From: an uncultured Blautia sp.
GTDB lineage: Bacteria; Bacillota; Clostridia; Lachnospirales; Lachnospiraceae
DNA length: 41,841 nucleotides
Direction: 5' to 3'
Assembly (NCBI GenBank): GCA_900539145.1
Contig: UQAX01000023.1
Coordinates: forward strand, 1 to 41,841
This document shows positions 27,005-34,206 of this stretch, one piece after another; the first letter of the stretch is position 1, and each line of letters opens with the position of its first letter. The notes beneath the pieces are model-generated. The model saw nothing but the letters and a program-made list of their open reading frames with translations, had not been told where the DNA came from and did no database searches. Made by a program: the position numbers and the translations under genes.

Positions 27005-27046
27005 CCGCATTAAGTAATTATCAGGAATTGATATCACTTAATGCGG
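27005..27046 (-). terminator. Hairpin between dehydrogenase and MFS genes (terminator or processing site)
   Basis: A perfect 11-bp stem (27005-27015 with 27036-27046) has a 20-nt loop that can extend the stem (TATCA/TGATA). In the minus direction it is followed by TTTATTCTTTT. It should reduce read-through from the dehydrogenase gene into the rest of the cluster or protect its mRNA end, giving unequal expression. Confidence 0.75.
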
Positions 27047-27060
27047 CATTTTACTTCTCC

Positions 27061-28233
27061 TTACATATCAGGAGTATCTGATTTATCCGGTGTGAATAAT
27101 CTTCTGGCTACATCACGTGTAAATTCTCCTGTCTTTTTCGCTTCTTCAAATACAAGATGTGTCTGTTTACGGATTAAGTCTTCTGTATCTTTTACAATGG
27201 CTGCGGCTGCATCTTCATCGTTCATATTTTCAATTTTTACAATTCTGAAAATAACCGCTTCGTAAATTCGGATACCTCCCATATTAGAAATAAAATCTAC
27301 TGCAATATCTACATTATTTTTCTTTAAAATTTCATCTGCTTCCGGTGTTGTAGGAATATTTGCTGCTTCTACTAAAAGAGAAGCTTTTACTTTTTCCGCA
27401 TTATCTTTGTTAATTACATCTTCCAGCGCCGCCGGAATTAAAATATCGCAGTCCATCTCCAGCCATTTAGAGTTTGGATAAACTTCATAATTATCTTCAA
27501 AAGCTTCTCTGTTCATTTCACCTTTTGGCAGTCTTGTAGAAACCAGTTTCGGAATATCCAATCCATCCTTACAGTAAACAAGTCCGTTGACATCTGCAAT
27601 TCCCACAACTTTATATCCCATCTTATTCAAAGAGGTAACACAGCTTGCGCCAACACATCCAAAGCCCTGAATAACAACAGATGCTCCTTCTTTTCCGCCT
27701 TTCATTTTCCATGCTTCGTCTGCCGCTGCGGCTACGCCATATCCTGTAATCATGTCATACATCTTAAATCCGTCATATCTCAATTCTTTTTCTGCTCGGT
27801 CATGATTAACAATTCCCTGATGAATATCAGGATCTTCTTTCATTGCCTTTGTCTGAGGAATACCAATTCCCAAATCATCCAAAATACGAAGCACATCAGA
27901 ATAATCTACTCCTAAATCGCCGCCAATGGATACCCCTGCATTGATATACGGCGCCGTAGCAGTCAAAAATCGACGAAGTACATCTAAAGCATCCGGCGCT
28001 TTATAATCATAGGCAATTCCTGCTTTACATCCACCTGTTGTCAAAGACTCGCAGGCTTTATATTTATATCCCATGGTGGTTGCCAGACGAATGACTTCTT
28101 CTTTTGTTACTGTCGGGTGCATTCTCGTTCCACCGCCACAATAATGTCCTACAAAGTTATACGCACACAGCCATCCTTTTGCCTCTGTCTCCGTATCATT
28201 CCATTCCACTACTACATAAGGTTTGTTTGCCAT
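27061..28233 (-). CDS. Glu/Leu/Phe/Val dehydrogenase family protein
   Basis: A 390-aa amino-acid dehydrogenase that should deaminate an amino acid to its 2-oxoacid with NAD(P)+. The catalytic Lys motif appears as TGGCKAGI (K70), the Asp motif as GGDLG (D106), and the nucleotide-binding loop as GFGCVG (190-195). It is shorter than typical hexameric glutamate dehydrogenase (about 420-450 aa) and the N-terminal region is unlike it, so the amino-acid specificity is open (glutamate, branched-chain or other). It is the first gene of the catabolic cluster, behind a complex control region and just after the IclR gene. Confidence 0.88.
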   Translation of the reverse strand: MANKPYVVVEWNDTETEAKGWLCAYNFVGHYCGGGTRMHPTVTKEEVIRLATTMGYKYKACESLTTGGCKAGIAYDYKAPDALDVLRRFLTATAPYINAGVSIGGDLGVDYSDVLRILDDLGIGIPQTKAMKEDPDIHQGIVNHDRAEKELRYDGFKMYDMITGYGVAAAADEAWKMKGGKEGASVVIQGFGCVGASCVTSLNKMGYKVVGIADVNGLVYCKDGLDIPKLVSTRLPKGEMNREAFEDNYEVYPNSKWLEMDCDILIPAALEDVINKDNAEKVKASLLVEAANIPTTPEADEILKKNNVDIAVDFISNMGGIRIYEAVIFRIVKIENMNDEDAAAAIVKDTEDLIRKQTHLVFEEAKKTGEFTRDVARRLFTPDKSDTPDM

Positions 28234-28260
28234 AAATCATATCCTCCTTTTCTTCTTTAT

Positions 28261-28285
28261 GTTCTGTATTATAGAACATTGTTCT
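28261..28285. promoter_or_regulatory. Triple half-site operator, copy 1
   Basis: GTTCT-N7-AGAAC-N3-GTTCT. The 17-bp core (28261-28277) is an inverted repeat that also contains TATAAT on the minus strand (28268-28273), 35 nt before the dehydrogenase start codon. It is a probable target of the adjacent IclR regulator. Confidence 0.65.
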
Positions 28286-28296
28286 ATTTCTTGTTT

Positions 28297-28325
28297 TTAA
28301 AGAAAACTCGGCTTGTTTCCGAGTT
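28297..28325 (-). terminator. Hairpin between the two operators (iclR terminator or leader attenuator)
   Basis: AACTCGG (28305-28311) and CCGAGTT (28319-28325) form a 7-bp stem with a 7-nt loop, followed on the minus strand by TTTTCTTT. It could end the iclR transcript, or attenuate transcription that starts at the 28368-28396 promoter before it reaches the dehydrogenase gene. Confidence 0.55.
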
Positions 28326-28327
28326 AT

Positions 28328-28352
28328 GTTCTACATTACAGAACCACGTTCT
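28328..28352. promoter_or_regulatory. Triple half-site operator, copy 2
   Basis: It has the same GTTCT-N7-AGAAC-N3-GTTCT architecture as copy 1, 67 bp away. Read on the minus strand, its 17-bp core differs from copy 1 in only two bases. It lies just downstream of the predicted transcription start of the 28368-28396 promoter. Confidence 0.65.
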
Positions 28353-28367
28353 TTTTTCTATACACAA

Positions 28368-28396
28368 ATCATATCATCTATGTGCACTTATTTCAA
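28368..28396 (-). promoter_or_regulatory. Promoter of the catabolic cluster
   Basis: On the minus strand TTGAAA (28391-28396), a 17-bp spacer, then TATGAT (28368-28373). Both operator copies lie downstream, so a bound regulator would act as a roadblock or exclude the polymerase. Confidence 0.6.
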
Positions 28397-28440
28397 TAGT
28401 ATTCTTTAATTTTTGATTTTTTTGTATATTTTTCATAATT

Positions 28441-29196
28441 TTATAGCTTCTTTTCCATTTCTTTCACATTTTTCTTCAGCACTTTAACAAATTCCAGTAC
28501 CTTTTCTTCCCCCATTCTCAAAGAAGGTGTGCTGATACTAATTCCGGCAATAACCTGTCCTCTTCGGTTTAAAACAGGAACGCCCACACATTTTACCCCA
28601 AAGGTTCCCTCCATGTTGTCAAAGGCATATCCCCGCTCTTTTGTAAGCTGTAATTCCTGCTTTAATTGCTCACGGTTTGTAATGGTATATTCTGTAAACG
28701 CTTCCAATTCCTCACTGATACATTCTTCTCTTTCATTTTCCGGCATCATAGATAAAATTGCCTTTCCAATACTGGTACAGTACATCTTGGAACGGTCTCC
28801 TCTGACAGAAGGCGCTCCTACATAATTGGAGTCCGGATATACTGCGTCTAAATAAATCACTTCATCCTTATCCGGTACTGCCAAATACACAACTTCATTG
28901 ACCTCTTTACATATTTTCCGCATATAAGGCACAGCAATGTTACTGATATCGTAACGATCTCCCAGAGCCCTGCTTAACCCAAAAATAGCCGTTCCTAAGA
29001 CAAATTTTCCCGACTCTTCATCCTGTTCCAGATAGTCCATTGCTTTAAAGGTCATGAGAATATTGTGCACATTACTTTTATACAGTCCTAATTTTTCACT
29101 GATTTCCGTTACTCCTAAAGGCTGTTTTTCTCGAAAACAATCCAATACTTCTAAAGCCTTTTGTAAGCTTTTTACTTTCACTTCTGCTTCTTTCAT
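28441..29196 (-). CDS. IclR-family transcriptional regulator
   Basis: A 251-aa IclR regulator. The N-terminal winged helix-turn-helix (about 8-62) shows SLQKALEVLDCF and GLYKSNVHNILMTF. The C-terminal effector-binding domain (about 75-250) has the family pattern around SMMPENEREECI, ERGYAFDNMEGTFGVKCVGVPVLNRRGQVIAGISIS. It binds a small metabolite, commonly an acid, and controls an adjacent catabolic operon. The dehydrogenase operon starts 207 bp downstream on the same strand, with paired operator-like sequences between them. It follows the GNAT gene by 22 nt and is probably transcribed with nitroreductase and GNAT. Confidence 0.93.
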   Translation of the reverse strand: MKEAEVKVKSLQKALEVLDCFREKQPLGVTEISEKLGLYKSNVHNILMTFKAMDYLEQDEESGKFVLGTAIFGLSRALGDRYDISNIAVPYMRKICKEVNEVVYLAVPDKDEVIYLDAVYPDSNYVGAPSVRGDRSKMYCTSIGKAILSMMPENEREECISEELEAFTEYTITNREQLKQELQLTKERGYAFDNMEGTFGVKCVGVPVLNRRGQVIAGISISTPSLRMGEEKVLEFVKVLKKNVKEMEKKL

Positions 29197-29218
29197 AGCA
29201 ACCTCTCTTTAATAATTT

Positions 29219-29728
29219 TTATATTTCTATCCAATATCTTCTTGTCAGTCTCTTTTTTCCATCTACCACATTTTCTATTTTGTCCTGCAACACCCCGCCA
29301 TTTTTCTCAATCACAGCAATAGAACCATAATTGTCGTCTTTACAGGTAAGCAGGATTTTTTTCAAGGGCAAATTTTCCCGAATATAAAAAATTGCCTGCC
29401 GAAGCATTTCCGTTCCAATCCCCTGCCCCCATTTATCATACCGCACACCATAACCCACATGTCCGCCCAGTTTTTCTAAATTTTCTGTAAGCTCATGGCG
29501 TATACTGATTTCTCCCAAAAATTCCTGTTCGTCTACAAACCAAAGGCAGGTAGCAGGAACCCAGCCTTTTGGAAGATTTTCCCCTTTTTCCATATCGTCT
29601 GTGTATTTTACAATCTTTTCAAAGGGCATATCAAAAAATTCATATAACCTGATATTATTTTCTCTATATCCTTCTACTGCTCTGTAATAGCTGTCTGCAT
29701 ATTTTTTATCCGGCTTAATAAGTTTCAT
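29219..29728 (-). CDS. GNAT-family N-acetyltransferase
   Basis: A 169-aa acetyltransferase of the RimJ/RimL-like GNAT type. The acetyl-CoA-binding signature GHVGYGVRYDKWGQGIGTEML is present, followed by the typical CKDDNYGSIAVIEKNGG segment. It transfers an acetyl group to an amine; the substrate is unknown. It overlaps the nitroreductase gene by 14 nt, with its ribosome binding site inside that gene. Confidence 0.9.
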   Translation of the reverse strand: MKLIKPDKKYADSYYRAVEGYRENNIRLYEFFDMPFEKIVKYTDDMEKGENLPKGWVPATCLWFVDEQEFLGEISIRHELTENLEKLGGHVGYGVRYDKWGQGIGTEMLRQAIFYIRENLPLKKILLTCKDDNYGSIAVIEKNGGVLQDKIENVVDGKKRLTRRYWIEI

Positions 29729-30239
29729 AATGCACCTTCTCCTTTTCCAGCTCCTCCAAAGTATGTGCGTTAGGATGTTCTTTCAAAATTCCTACGGAGA
29801 GAATAGCTTCCAGAACATATTCCTCAGGTACATTTAATAACTTACGGCAATATGCTTCTGTACTTTCTCCGTTTTCGGCTTCTCGCAGTCTTCCCTGTAT
29901 CCAGCAGCTTCCAAGGCCGAGACTGTCTGCCATTAAGTGCATATTGCTCATGACAATGGAGCAGTCCTCCACCCACACATCTGTTTTTTCCGGATTTGCA
30001 AATACCAAAATTGCACAGCCTGCATTTTCAAGCATTTTTGCTGCTCCGACTCTGCAATGAGATAATTTTTCAAGCATTTCTTTCTCTTGTATTACCACAA
30101 ATTCCCATGGCTTTCTGCTTCTGCCTGATGCCGATAAAAGTCCTGCCTGTAAAATTTTATCCAGCTTTTCCTTTGCGATTTTCTCTCCTGTATAACTTCT
30201 TACGCTTCTTCTGTTTTGCATTATCTCTAATAAATCCAT
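29715..30239 (-). CDS. Nitroreductase family protein (FMN-dependent)
   Basis: A 174-aa flavoprotein of the nitroreductase superfamily, short form. RRSVRSYTGEKI near the N-terminus contacts FMN, and the C-terminal segment LGLGSCWIQG is typical. These enzymes use NAD(P)H to reduce nitro groups, quinones or flavins; the native substrate is unknown. The ATG at 30239 with AGGGA 7 nt upstream was chosen over a TTG two codons earlier. It heads the nitroreductase-GNAT-iclR unit. Confidence 0.92.
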   Translation of the reverse strand: MDLLEIMQNRRSVRSYTGEKIAKEKLDKILQAGLLSASGRSRKPWEFVVIQEKEMLEKLSHCRVGAAKMLENAGCAILVFANPEKTDVWVEDCSIVMSNMHLMADSLGLGSCWIQGRLREAENGESTEAYCRKLLNVPEEYVLEAILSVGILKEHPNAHTLEELEKEKVHYETY

Positions 30240-30282
30240 AAACAAATCCCTTTCTTTCCTATCAATCTCTGCTTTTTACAAT

Positions 30283-30311
30283 ATTTTACCGCATTACACC
30301 TTATATAACAA
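30283..30311 (-). promoter_or_regulatory. Promoter of the nitroreductase-GNAT-iclR unit
   Basis: On the minus strand TTGTTA (30306-30311), a 17-bp spacer, then TAAAAT (30283-30288). The start codon is about 45 nt downstream of the -10. Confidence 0.5.
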
Positions 30312-30371
30312 GAAAACTTTTATAAAAATCTGTTATTTTCTGCAAATTTTAGTTTCCTTTCCTCCCATTTA

Positions 30372-30380
30372 TGGTATAAT
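30372..30380 (+). promoter_or_regulatory. Extended -10 promoter of the surface protein gene
   Basis: TGGTATAAT is a consensus extended -10 box. No good -35 is present 17 bp upstream. It lies 35 nt before the ATG at 30416. Confidence 0.65.
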
Positions 30381-30415
30381 TTATATACAAATATAAGATG
30401 AAAGGAGTTGTTTTT

Positions 30416-31921
30416 ATGAAAGCGAAAAAAATAGCAGCAATCAGCTCTGCAATTATCTTTGGTACGTCAACTGCACTTGCAGGAATGCCACAGATTGTAT
30501 CTGCACAGGAACAGACCGTAAATATACAGCCAACTGTCACAGAAGAAAACTCGGCATCTGAAGCGGAAAAGCCGGTCGGAATTTCCATTGACGAAAAAAA
30601 TTTCCCTGATGCTGTCTTCCGCAGTTATGTAGAGCAGAAAATCGACAGCGAAGAAAACTCCAAAGGTATTTTGACACAAACTGAAATAAATAGAGTTACT
30701 TCCGTTTCACTTCTTGATTTGTCCGTTTCCAGCATTAAGGGAATTGAATTTTTCACAGAACTACAAACGCTTTCTATTTCCGGTTCAGGCTTATCTTCTT
30801 TCACTTTAAAGGGACTGGACAAACTTGAAGTAATTGAAATCGACCTAAGAAAATTTTATACAATAAACCCTGATGGAACAAAAGCCATAGATTTAAGTAA
30901 GGTTTTCTCCCCTGCCTTATTAGAAGTTTTTGCCGGTGAAAACCATTCTTCCTTTAACAAAGAGACCAATATTCTGACTATACCTCCAAATGAAAATCGA
31001 ACCACTTTACAGGCAGAGAAAGTGGATGGCAAAAAAACGCTTAAATGGATTTTTTACACAGATACTACACAACCTGACGTCTATGGCGTAAGATTTGACT
31101 CTATGGGTGGCAGCGCTATAAAAGACCAGCTTATTGTCCACGGCGAAACGGTTACTAAACCCGCAGATCCTACCAAGGAAGGCTATATTTTCAAAGGCTG
31201 GTATCTGGATAAGGAATTTACAAAACCTTATGATTTTTCTACGCCGGTGACGAGTCCGATGGGCTTATATGCCCTCTGGGAAAAAGAAACTGCTGCAAAC
31301 ACCCCGCCGACAATTACAGCAAAAGACGTGACATTAACCGTTGGCGATAGCTTTAATCCTTTGGACTACGCAACTGCTTCCGACAAAGAAGACGGCGAAA
31401 TCAAACTTACCAATGACAATATAATAAAAAATGACGTAAACACAGCAAAAGCAGGTACTTATCATGTTACTTATAAGGTTACGGACAAAAACGGCGCTTC
31501 AACAGAAACAACAATCACCATAACCGTCAATCCAAAACCTTCAAAAATCAACACACCGCCTGTTATTGACGCAAAAGATATCACATTAACCGTTGGCGAT
31601 AAATTCAATCCTTTAGACAAGGTAACTGCAACTGATAAAGAAGACGGAAATCTAAAGCTTACCAAAGACAACGTAATAAAAAATAATGTGGATACCTCCA
31701 AAACAGGCACTTATTCTGTTACCTATAAGGTTACGGATAAAGACGGCGCTTCTGTGGAAAAGACCATTAAAGTAACAGTAAAGGAAAAGAAAACCGATAA
31801 AAAAACAGCTCCAAAAACGGCTGATATGGCAAATGTAGGTCTGCTCGGCTCTATGTTTGCAGGCTCTGCCGGTGTTTTATCCTTATCATTTGGAAAGAAA
31901 CGCAGAAGAAAGAACAAATAG
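30416..31921 (+). CDS. LRR/Ig-like cell-surface protein with a PKTA-type sorting signal
   Basis: A 501-aa secreted surface protein. Signal peptide about 1-30; the region 54-145 begins ISIDEKNFPDAVFRSYV and has leucine-rich-repeat-like steps; 222-291 is a Listeria-Bacteroides repeat (Flg_new, ending GLYALWE). Two closely related Ig-like domains follow at 296-372 and 381-455, both starting NTPP and containing LTVGDxFNPLD. The C-terminus has APKTAD, a hydrophobic segment and KKRRRKNK, the layout of a sortase signal with Ala in place of Gly after Thr. It probably binds host or cell-wall material; no enzymatic site is seen. AGGAG lies 8 nt before the ATG at 30416; the upstream ATG at 30398 precedes that site. 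Confidence 0.88.
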   Translation: MKAKKIAAISSAIIFGTSTALAGMPQIVSAQEQTVNIQPTVTEENSASEAEKPVGISIDEKNFPDAVFRSYVEQKIDSEENSKGILTQTEINRVTSVSLLDLSVSSIKGIEFFTELQTLSISGSGLSSFTLKGLDKLEVIEIDLRKFYTINPDGTKAIDLSKVFSPALLEVFAGENHSSFNKETNILTIPPNENRTTLQAEKVDGKKTLKWIFYTDTTQPDVYGVRFDSMGGSAIKDQLIVHGETVTKPADPTKEGYIFKGWYLDKEFTKPYDFSTPVTSPMGLYALWEKETAANTPPTITAKDVTLTVGDSFNPLDYATASDKEDGEIKLTNDNIIKNDVNTAKAGTYHVTYKVTDKNGASTETTITITVNPKPSKINTPPVIDAKDITLTVGDKFNPLDKVTATDKEDGNLKLTKDNVIKNNVDTSKTGTYSVTYKVTDKDGASVEKTIKVTVKEKKTDKKTAPKTADMANVGLLGSMFAGSAGVLSLSFGKKRRRKNK

Positions 31922-31951
31922 AAACAACATCACAGAAAGGCTGAATTTGAT

Positions 31952-32473
31952 ATGAACTCTTTACAAAAGCAAACTTTAATTTTAATTGGTTTTATGGGAA
32001 CAGGAAAAAGTACCGTTGCCCGACGGTTAAGCAAGCAATTAGATCTTCCGTTTTTTGAAATGGATGAAATGATTGTTGAGGAACAGGGAATGGAAATTTC
32101 CAATATTTTTCAAGAAAAAGGAGAAGCTTACTTTCGTGACTTAGAAACAGCGTTGTTAAAAAAGCTTCTCCAAAAAGAAAAAGGCATTCTTTCCTGCGGC
32201 GGCGGAATTGTATTGCGTGACGAAAATATTCAGGCAATGAAAAAGCACGGTACTGTTATTCTTCTCACGGCAAAACCGGAAACTATTTTACAAAGAGTGA
32301 AGCATAATCAATCCCGCCCTGTTTTAAACGGCAAGAAAAATATAGAAGACATTACAAAACTGATGAAAGAAAGAGAAGAACGCTACCACATGGCTGCTGA
32401 TATTCTTATTTCCACAGACGGAAAATCTCTTTCTCAGATTTGTGAAGAAATCGCAGACATGATTACAAAATAA
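31952..32473 (+). CDS. aroK: Shikimate kinase
   Basis: A 173-aa kinase that phosphorylates shikimate in aromatic amino-acid synthesis. It has the P-loop GFMGTGKST, the shikimate-binding EMDEMIVEEQGMEISNIF, SCGGGIVL, and the lid segment with NQSRPVL. It starts 31 nt after the surface protein gene with only a weak, distant AAAGG, so it may depend on read-through from that gene. No other aromatic pathway gene is adjacent, which is unusual. Confidence 0.93.
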   Translation: MNSLQKQTLILIGFMGTGKSTVARRLSKQLDLPFFEMDEMIVEEQGMEISNIFQEKGEAYFRDLETALLKKLLQKEKGILSCGGGIVLRDENIQAMKKHGTVILLTAKPETILQRVKHNQSRPVLNGKKNIEDITKLMKEREERYHMAADILISTDGKSLSQICEEIADMITK

Positions 32474-32491
32474 TTTTTCATAACTTCATGA

Positions 32492-32591
32492 AAAAAATAT
32501 TGATACATTTTTAGCGAATTTGTCGAGCACACTTTGAAATTACAAGCTCAAAGCGAGCACAGACTGAGCATAAAATGTATCAATATTTTTT
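32492..32591. repeat. 100-bp element with perfect 20-bp inverted terminal repeats
   Basis: The arms 32492-32511 and 32572-32591 are perfectly complementary. The 60-bp centre has its own CTTTGA/TCAAAG stem and two GAGCAC direct repeats. It sits between the convergent aroK and rsgI genes and will act as a terminator in both directions (A- and T-flanked). Its size and structure also fit a MITE-like or dispersed intergenic element. Confidence 0.8.
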
Positions 32592-32621
32592 AAGTTGTAC
32601 CTGATGTATCAGCTTTATTTC

Positions 32622-33512
32622 TTAGTCTTCCTCGTCTTCTGTTTCTTCTTGTTCTTCTTCCTCTATATCCTCCGGTTCTTGATTTTCCTGTTCCAACGTC
32701 TCCGGTTTCTGATTTTCCCGTTCCGTTATCTCCGGCTCTTCCGGTTCTTCTGTTTCCGGCTCTATATCCTGCTCCCCATTGTCCGGCTCATCTTCCTCTG
32801 AAAAACTGTCATCTTCTTCATTTTCCTCATTTTCCGGTTCGTCCGCATCTTCTATATCCACTTCTGCATCCTCCCTGTCATCCTCTTCCTCTGTCTCTTT
32901 TGGCTCTGCTATGATTTCCTTTCCCGTGATAATATCTGTTTTTTGTTTTTTGTCAGGTTCTTGAATTTCTTCTATTTTCCCCTCCATATAAGTAACAGAC
33001 TCACTACCGAAAATTTCCTGTAAAACTTTTGCAAATTCTTCTGATACTTTCTTATCCTTCTTATACAAAGCATATACAACATTTAAACTGCCGTCAGAAG
33101 CTCTGAGTTGTTCTGCGAAGTCCTTTAATTCCCGAAGATTTTTTCCCTCTAAGTCTTTTAAAGCTTTTAAAGAAACCGTATCATCATAAGAATAGGCATC
33201 TTGAATTTTATAATTTTTATCAACTTTCACACTGACAGATTTTGCACCTTCCAATTCAACCATAGCATATACCTGTTGACTAAATTGTGGCAGAAGCAAA
33301 GAGGTGATGCACAAAAGAATAGCTGCTGCAATGGCTGCTGCTTTTTGCCACTGCAATGTCCGCACCTTTTTGTACCGATCTTCTTCCAGCACATAGACAG
33401 CAGCTCCTACTTTCATTCCCGCTTTCTTTTTTATACGAATAATCTCCCCATCTTCTGTCATTGCTAATGCGTATCCGTCTTTTATTTCCAAAATAATCAC
33501 TTTATGATACAT
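32622..33512 (-). CDS. rsgI: RsgI-like membrane anti-sigma factor with acidic C-terminal tail
   Basis: A 296-aa protein that should hold SigI inactive at the membrane. Residues 1-50 are the RsgI N-terminal domain (VIILEIKDGYALAMTEDGEIIRIKKKAGMKVG). A membrane segment lies at 57-75. The extracytoplasmic part begins VYAMVELEGAKSV; the Asn-Pro pair at which known RsgI proteins self-cleave is not there. Residues about 179-296 are an extremely Glu/Asp/Pro-rich tail without a carbohydrate-binding module. The ATG follows GAGGTG and overlaps the sigI gene by 11 nt, the usual sigI-rsgI arrangement. It is the last gene of a six-gene operon. Confidence 0.85.
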   Translation of the reverse strand: MYHKVIILEIKDGYALAMTEDGEIIRIKKKAGMKVGAAVYVLEEDRYKKVRTLQWQKAAAIAAAILLCITSLLLPQFSQQVYAMVELEGAKSVSVKVDKNYKIQDAYSYDDTVSLKALKDLEGKNLRELKDFAEQLRASDGSLNVVYALYKKDKKVSEEFAKVLQEIFGSESVTYMEGKIEEIQEPDKKQKTDIITGKEIIAEPKETEEEDDREDAEVDIEDADEPENEENEEDDSFSEEDEPDNGEQDIEPETEEPEEPEITERENQKPETLEQENQEPEDIEEEEQEETEDEED

Positions 33513-34170
33513 TTTTACACCTCGTTCCCCTTATCCAATACAAAAGACTTGGAAATTCCTTTGCAAAAATAATCATTGCGCCAAGAATAAAGCTTTTGCT
33601 TCGTTTGATTACCTTCTCTGTAAGCTCTGCCAGAACAGCTACCCTTCGTATGGGAAGTTTTCGTTTTCTGTACGTTTCTTCTACGATTTCTTCATCCTTT
33701 CCTGCTTTTTCGGCTGCATCTAAAGCTGTTTCTCTTGTATCCTTATGGCGAGGCGCTTCATCTGCCAGTTTTTCAAAGGTCAGCCCAAAGAAAAGAAGCT
33801 CCTTTTGATATTTTAAAATTTCCTGTTTCAGATGATTATCCTGCTCCTCCGCCTCTTCTGCCTGAAAATCCTGCCCTGTCTCATAAAGCGCATCCAGAGA
33901 CACCACCTTTTCGTGCTTCTTTTCTTTTTCCACATAATTTTTTAATCTGCTGACAATTACCAGCTTTGCAAAAGCTAAAAATACACCTTTTTCCGGCTGA
34001 TATTTTTCTATGGCTTCTGTAAATGCCAAAAGTGCAATTTCAAACTCTTCATCATTTTCAATAGAAATATAACGTCCTGTAAAGCTGCTGACTGTTTTTA
34101 TCAAAAAAGCCATATACTTTTCAATCAGGTATTCTATATTTTCTATACTGATTTCTTCTTCCTGCCCCAT
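33502..34170 (-). CDS. sigI: RNA polymerase sigma factor SigI
   Basis: A 222-aa SigI-type sigma factor. The N-terminal part matches sigma region 2 (DEEFEIALLAFTEAIEKYQPEKGVFLAFAKLVI). The C-terminal part has the SigI-specific segment RKLPIRRVAVLAELTEKVIKRSKSFILGAMIIFAKEFPSL. In other Firmicutes SigI answers heat, envelope stress or extracellular polysaccharide through RsgI. AAAGGAG lies 5 nt before the ATG. It follows the second DUF4956 gene by 36 nt, so it is transcribed with the VTC/DUF4956 genes. No clear SigI-type promoter (ACCCCC with CGWA) was found upstream of the operon. Confidence 0.9.
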   Translation of the reverse strand: MGQEEEISIENIEYLIEKYMAFLIKTVSSFTGRYISIENDEEFEIALLAFTEAIEKYQPEKGVFLAFAKLVIVSRLKNYVEKEKKHEKVVSLDALYETGQDFQAEEAEEQDNHLKQEILKYQKELLFFGLTFEKLADEAPRHKDTRETALDAAEKAGKDEEIVEETYRKRKLPIRRVAVLAELTEKVIKRSKSFILGAMIIFAKEFPSLLYWIRGTRCKNVS

Positions 34171-34206
34171 GGTAACTCCTTTTCCGTTTTCCTGCCGTAT
34201 ATTTTC

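Noticed and set aside
33596..33953. Plus-strand open frames opposite sigI (70 and 72 aa)
   Set aside because: Antisense shadows without ribosome binding sites or recognisable domains; sigI itself is supported by family motifs.
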